64,000 nt of DNA, from contig NC_080179.1 in assembly GCF_950295315.1 (NCBI RefSeq), forward strand, positions 66,288,626 through 66,352,625, written 5' to 3'. The position numbers and the translations under genes were made by a program. The notes beneath the pieces were generated by a model. The model saw nothing but the letters and a program-made list of their open reading frames with translations. It had not been told where the DNA came from and did no database searches. This DNA comes from Erinaceus europaeus. Taxonomy: Eukaryota > Chordata > Mammalia > Eulipotyphla > Erinaceidae. Each line of letters begins with the position of its first letter. Position 1 is the first letter of the stretch. Below, piece by piece: positions 58,404-64,000 of the stretch.

Positions 58404-59900
58404 AGGAGTGTCCAATTCCTCTCTTAAATTAAGGTGGTTTCTTTTCCAGCATAATTTATCTATTTCTCAGAATAAGAACCATCAGAATGGTACATTTGGA
58501 GATTACTCAAAGGTTAAGTCAGGAGAAAGATTCTCCGAAACAGCCAGTTGGAACAAGTAAGTGTGAACACTCAAGGAGATTGAGAACCCTTGAGAGTTCA
58601 GTCTGTACAAGAAGAGAAAAGTTCTAAACTAGTAGCAGATTTTTGGCTGAGCGAAACCATACTCAAGATTGAAAAATAAAATGACTCATTTATCATTTCC
58701 AATTAACTTAAAGTTTTCTGGTTTTCAAACATTATCATAATGACAAAAACATTTTCTCCACACATTTTAAACATTCATATAGTAAATGAAGTAATTTCTC
58801 ATATTTAAATTCAAATATATTATGATATAATAAATACAATATACATAATAATATGTTATTATCAAGAAGGAGAAAAATCTATGAGTCTTATTCTATCCCC
58901 AAGCCCCTGGATGATCACTAGAACATGTCACACCTACTAGGATCATGGCTATAGGCAGAGCATATGTCCAATGGGACAAGAAAACCTTTTAGGGTATCTG
59001 GTTTATTAAACAGCAGCACCACTAATAGACAGCAAAACCACAGTTGACATGTGAGAGTCAGAGTCCTAGGACTCACAATGTTAACAAAGGTAGAAATCTC
59101 TACTTTCAGTTTATGTGAAACAGAAAATTCTCTCTTGCTACCTCTCTTACTTCTTGATGCTTTCACCCTCAAAGATCAAATCAAACATAAGCATGTTGCA
59201 CCTTTCAATATGCACAAATTGGAAAGATTTGAAGCCTTTCTTCTAAATTCACAGGGAGATAACTAACTTTCTGTAAGCAAAATCAAACATAGGTGTCCTC
59301 CACCATACCGTTATTTACCTGTTTCTATGTGACTGGAAAGCAAACACCTTGGGGCTTAGGAAATGTACTGGTTACAGTTCTGGTGTTTGAGACCTTTATT
59401 CCCTGGTATTATGCCTGTGAATGTGTTCCATTACATGGTGAAAGGGATTTCACAGGTGAAACTGAAGTTACTTAATCAACTGACTTTAAAAATGAAGACT
59501 ATTTCAGATTACATGTGAACCCAGTGTTAACAATGTGAACACAGAGAAGCAACTGAAGAGGGGTTGAGAAGAAGAAAGAGGATCAGATCTTATAGGTAGT
59601 TAATGCTGAGTCATTATACTCTTAAGAGAAATGAAGGGGGGGTCATAGCAAAGGAGTGAGTATGGATCAAGGGATGAATGTTGGGCAAGAAAGGAAAGTG
59701 AGATGTATTTGAAGCATGAGAAAGATACAAGATGACTTGTCAGGATGTAAGACAGAGGGTCGAATGTGAAGATTTCAGGAGGCCTTTTGGTCTTTAGGAG
59801 CTGAGAGAGAGAACTCTGGCAGATGTCTAAGGAATGGAGACCTCACCACTACAATTTTAAAGGATTGAATCCTGCTAAGAAAGTGAATGAGTTTGTAAAA
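58404..59900. other. Low-repeat sequence, nothing assigned
   Basis: About 1.5 kb; several short open frames but no supported gene. Confidence 0.55.
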
Positions 59901-59902
59901 AA

Positions 59903-60755
59903 AATTCCAAAGGGAGGCTGGGTCAACATAATCGGCCACTCGAGGAAGATAAGTCCTGAAATGAGTGCAGCCTAGAATGTTCCTGGCTGTGACCATGGAA
60001 TGTGAGCTCAGACCCACAGGGATACAGAGGTTACACAGAGGTTACGCTCCTGTGCTGAGTACGAATAGACATGGGCCCCAGATTAGATCGATGGGGTCTA
60101 CAGATAATGGTATTTATATACTTTTCCCAAACTTGGGAGCTACTCTCTGCCCTGATCTACCTTTCTAGTCCTATTCTCAGTTCTGGCACCATCTCCCCAG
60201 TTAATATCTTTAGCCCACTGCATGTTAGCTGTTGGATGTAGGCAAAAATTAGTAAAAGTCATAGGGCCCTTGGCATATGCATAAAATAGATTTTGTAGCT
60301 TTCTCCAAAATGGAGGCCCAATCATCTGCTATATTGTTATCTTTAGATTTTTGATTATTAAACAATCTGTTCTGCTTTATATCTTAATGCTTTTCAGCCA
60401 CCAAGTTGCAGATGCTACCATGATGCCAACCTGACTTCCCTGAGCAGATGACCTCACCAATGTGTCCTGGAACTCCACCTCTCCAGAGCCCTGCCCCACT
60501 AGGGAAAAATAGAAACATGCTGGGGATATGGATTGACCTGTCAATGCCCAGCAGATAATCCATAACAGATGCCAGACCTTCCATCTTTCGCACCCTATAA
60601 AGATCTTGGTCCATATTCCCAGAGGAATAAAAAACAGGGAACCTTCCAATGGAGGGGATGGTATACAGAACTCTGGTGACTATAATTGTGTGGAACTGTA
60701 CCCCTCTTGTTCTACAACCTTATTGATCATTATTAAATCAATAAAAAAGGGGGGA
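59903..60755 (+). mobile_element. Long non-coding retroposed module, copy 9
   Basis: Matches the 3' half of copies 4 and 8: agtgcagcctagaatgttcc (about 59,963), acagggatacagaggttaca with a 15-bp tandem duplication, ggagctactctctgccctga, aaacaatctgttctgcttta, and a tail near ttattaaatcaataaaaaag. 5' truncated at cggccactcgagg or slightly before. Confidence 0.88.
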
Positions 60756-60756
60756 A

Positions 60757-61485
60757 GGTCCATTTCTAGCATTCTGGTGAACTTCCAGACTGTTTCCCAT
60801 GGAGGGGTGGAGCAATTTACATTCCTACCAGCAATGTAGGAGAGTCCCTTCCCCCACATCCCTACCCTTTCCAATAGTTGGTATTTCTGTCTTTTCTAAC
60901 ATATAGCATTCTCACAGGTGTAAAGTGGTACCTTGTTTTTATTTGCATTTTCTTAATTATCACTAACTTTGAGAATTGTTTCATATATTCACTGACCTTC
61001 TGGATCTCTTGGGAGAAGATTCTGCTCATGCTCCCCCCCCTCCATTTTTTTAATGGAATTATTTGTCCTGTTGTTGTTGAATTTGATGAGTTCTTTGTAT
61101 ACTGTGGTTATTAGCTTTCTGTTCAATGTATGCCATATAAAGATTTTCTGCCACCCTGTGAGAAGTCTCCCTGTTATCATGGTTATTCTTTTTGTCATGC
61201 AGACGCTTTTTGGTTTAATGTAGTCCCATTAGTTTATTTTTTTTTCCCCTTGCAACTGGATTGGAATGAGGAAAGATGTTTCTAAAATTCACACTGTGGA
61301 GAATTTGGCCAGTGTTTTCTTCTATGTATTTAATGGTTTCTGGCCTAACGTCTAAATCTTTGATCCATTTTGACTTTACTTCTGTACATGGTGAAAAGCG
61401 GTTGTTCAGTATCATTCTCCTGCACATGTCAAATCAGTTTTCCCAATACTATTTGTTTAATATACTCTATACAATTTTCCTTATA
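60757..61485 (-). mobile_element. L1 LINE fragment, ORF2 C-terminal region
   Basis: Minus strand: translation of 61,215-61,427 reads '[29 protein letters not shown]', the typical ORF2 segment after the reverse transcriptase. The end near 60,780-60,850 encodes the later ORF2 part. No 3' UTR. Confidence 0.87.
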
Positions 61486-62245
61486 AAAAATCATGTGACA
61501 GTACATGTGGGCCAGTGGATTACTTTTACGACCACTAGATCCATTCTTACTGGGGAATTATGGGAGACTATGATAACAGTGCCTCCAAGGTTTAACTGAC
61601 CCACCAGTTAAGCATGTACCCACCAGTTCTTTCCTATCACTGGTTGAAAGATGTTCCTAGCAAAATTAGCTCTCCCTCACTGTCCACTAAACTGTATGTC
61701 TCCCAGGTCAAATGAATGTCCTCCAGTGGGAAGTCTTTACTCGAAGGTACCATTCGCATGTCAGTGGAACAGTGAATGTTGAAGAAACATTACACCAGTC
61801 TTATATTGCTGTTATTCATTATCCCTCACCATTCTATAAACTAAAAGTCTACTATTTCACACTCCTCTATGACCTTTCTTTTCTTGCATAGATGATAAAA
61901 TTGATCAAAGTCTCTTCCTCCCTCACCAAACCTCGGGCCAGAAAATCCATCCGAGTGACCAACATTCTATACAAAATGACTATTTTAGTTATTTTGAAGC
62001 AAGTGATTCAATAAAGGCCAGTAAGTGTCCTTGTCCATTGAAAGACCCCTACATGAGGGTGCTAGTTGAAAGAACTAGGTAAGTGCGATACTGTTTAATA
62101 TTTTACTGTTTGTACTTGAAGACAAACTGCATAAGGGTGAAATCAACACAGAGGAGAAAAATAGATGGAGAGGAAGCAGAACCCTAGTGAATTGCTTGTG
62201 AACTAAATTACATCTAAACAAGATACAAACCTTGGGAGTTTTCAG
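61486..62245. other. No feature recognised
   Basis: Unassigned sequence between L1 and a compound microsatellite. Confidence 0.55.
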
Positions 62246-62246
<1 letters not shown>

Positions 62247-62278
<32 letters not shown>

Positions 62279-62332
62279 TTTCATTCTCTCTCTCTCTCTC
62301 ACATACACACACACACACACACACACATACAT
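62247..62332. repeat. Compound (GT)n-(TC)n-(CA)n microsatellite
   Basis: About 15 gt units, a short tc run and about 13 ca/ta units. The gt and ca parts are complementary and can fold back on each other. Confidence 0.95.
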
Positions 62333-62589
62333 TAAAAATATTCATTTTTTCTTATAGTAGTTAGAGTTGGTGTTCAGTTATGTATATTCAGATAAGCTCC
62401 AAGTAATATAAAAGTAATGAGCATTTGGATAAATGGATACATTTATTGAATGCTATTTGTGTAAAACTCAAGTGATATGCAAGAACATATAATGGATAAA
62501 GCTTAAATAAGTCAAGATGGTTTTTGTGTCAATCATTTCTGTGCATTTGGATATGACATATGAGATATAAATATTTTCTCCAAATCAAT

Positions 62590-63000
62590 AGATTGCCTGC
62601 TCCGGGCACTAGTTTTTCTTTTGGTTTTTAATTTGTAAAAGCTTTCTTATTTTATGTAGTCTCAATAGTTTATTTTATTTTTAAAATATTTCATTTATTT
62701 ATTAATAAAAAAGGCAGGAGGACAGAAAGAACCAGACATCATTCTGGTACATGTGCTGCTGGGAATTAAACTCAGGACCTCATGCTTGAGAGTCCATTGC
62801 TTTATCCACTGCACCATCTCCCAGACCACAGTAGACTTTTTATATTTATTTCTCTCGCCATTACTGTTGATTCTTCAAATATATCTCAGAAGTCTAAATT
62901 AAAAGTGTTATTATATGTTTTATTTTTATGTTTATTGCATGTATTTTTTTCAGTTTCCACCTCCAAGTCTTCATTTTGACTGAATTTTTTTGTGTGTTTT
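62590..63000 (-). mobile_element. Possible L1 fragment around a SINE
   Basis: 62,600-62,670 on the minus strand reads like the 'NYWDYIK' to 'K.FTN.K' part of ORF2 (compare 'NQWDFIKLK'). Sequence beyond the SINE at 62,831-63,000 is too decayed to confirm. Confidence 0.4.
62672..62830 (-). mobile_element. tRNA-derived SINE, type D
   Basis: In sense: ggtctgggagatggtgcagt head, ggataaagcaatggactctc, gaggtcctgagtttaattcc B-box-like block, agcagcacatgtaccagaat and an AT-rich tail. Confidence 0.85.
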
Positions 63001-63018
63001 CTATTAAATGGTATGTGT

Positions 63019-63155
63019 AGGGCTGGCAAAATAACTCACTTGGATACTGCACCTGCTTTTCCTTGCATGTGAAAAAGATTTGACCCCAACAATTACAAAA
63101 TTGAAGGAAGCTTTGGCACTGGGGTATTGTTCCCTCTCTGGGTTTGTAATAAAAT
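63019..63155 (+). mobile_element. tRNA-derived SINE, type C-like
   Basis: gggctggcaaaataactcac head, cttgcatgtgaaaaagattt, gaccccaac block, cactggggtattg, and a tail of gtttgtaataaaa. Confidence 0.7.
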
Positions 63156-63159
63156 ACTT

Positions 63160-64000
63160 AAACATGCTGAAGTGTATTGCTTCTATTCCTAATCTATTAA
63201 GGGTTCTTCTCATGACTGTGTACTGAGTCTTATCAAATTCTTTCTCAGGGTCCATTGATATGGTTGTGTGATTTATATTTTTCTTTCTTAAAATATTTGT
63301 TTTTATGATAGCTATACATTCTTTCCTGTTAGCAATATTCATTAATCAAAAGGCTCATGGCTTATGGTTCTTTTAATTTACTGCTGAAATTGATTTGCCT
63401 AGGTTTTATTGAGGGGTTTTGTAGTGGTTTATAGTTTTTTGTGTATGTTTGTCTATTGATTTGTACATTTTTGTGCAGGCTGTCCCTGTCTGGTTTGGGG
63501 GGTTAAGGGTATTATTAGCCTCCTAGAAAGTTTTTGGAAATAATACCACAATTAAATGTTAGAAAGAATATAAAAACGATAGATAATATACTTCCTTTGA
63601 AAGTTTGATAGGATTTTCTAGTTTAGGCTTGTTCTGAACTTTTGTTTTCAAAGAGACATTTGATTACTGTTTAAATTTCTGTATTTGAGGTTAGTCTAAA
63701 AATAAACAATTTCTTCCATATTGAGTCTTGGAAGTCTATATGATTTCAAAAATTTTCCCATTTAGTGGGTTTTCTCTTATGTGTATATATATAGGCCTTC
63801 ATAATAGTTTTATTTCTCTTGCATTTCTGTATTACCTATTATATTTTGCCTCTTTTTTCTGATTCTTTTAATTAGGGTTTTCTCATATTTTATTATTTTT
63901 TCCAACTTCAGTATCACTTTACTGAGGGAATGTTGGCTTCACAACTACTGTTGTGATAAGAGTATATTTCCACATTTCCTGTAAGATAGATGTCAGTATG
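63160..64000 (-). mobile_element. L1 LINE fragment, ORF2 reverse transcriptase, runs off the window
   Basis: On the minus strand 'ISMDPEKEFDKTQ' (about 63,220-63,265) corresponds to the [13 protein letters not shown] motif of the ORF2 reverse transcriptase, with changes that suggest decay. Upstream ORF2 sequence continues to the window end with stops and shifts. Confidence 0.78.

Overview
This window is mammalian nuclear DNA with no host protein-coding exon that I can recognise. It is AT-rich, CpG-poor and full of retroposons. The dominant short repeat is a tRNA-derived SINE with a gagtcgggctgtagcgcag start, a GGTTCGA B box, a long CT-rich body and a CAA/AAT-rich tail. From memory I associate it with the hedgehog ERI SINEs (Erinaceus, Eulipotyphla). 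The genus is an inference; that this is a placental mammal is secure from the L1 and SINE content.

Layout. 1-7.1 kb: SINEs, an L1 ORF2 3' fragment, two copies of a long non-coding retroposed module (called here the 'long 3'-end module'), and an older L1 3' end. 7.6-19.9 kb: a layered L1 region. An older L1 (ORF1 tail and ORF2, plus strand) carries four short insertions. A nearly full-length younger L1 (11,791-17,873) sits in its 3' part, flanked by an imperfect 11-bp target-site duplication, and itself carries a 138-bp insertion. The long 3'-end module follows to 19,945. 20-33 kb: mostly unremarkable sequence with SINEs, L1 3' ends and several simple repeats. 33.5-36.7 kb: a minus-strand copy of the module flanked by an unusually long (about 90 bp) direct repeat and carrying two SINEs in opposite orientation, next to a minus-strand L1. 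36.7-51.8 kb: the longest low-repeat part, with a CTCF-like motif near 38,950, one L1 fragment, scattered SINEs and a CpG-bearing LTR-like segment near 46 kb. 51.8-52.4 kb: a roughly 610-bp GGTGA/GGTGT pentamer array. 52.4-64 kb: more SINEs, two further module copies and minus-strand L1 fragments.

The most unusual recurring item is the non-coding module: nine copies in 64 kb, all sharing one 3' end, all cut at different 5' points, none with a long ORF, and with a 3' end resembling that of coding L1 copies here. It looks like a very long L1 3' UTR, or a non-autonomous element using the L1 machinery. All L1 coding regions seen are broken. The window reads as an intergenic or deep-intronic retroposon-rich segment, not a gene cluster.
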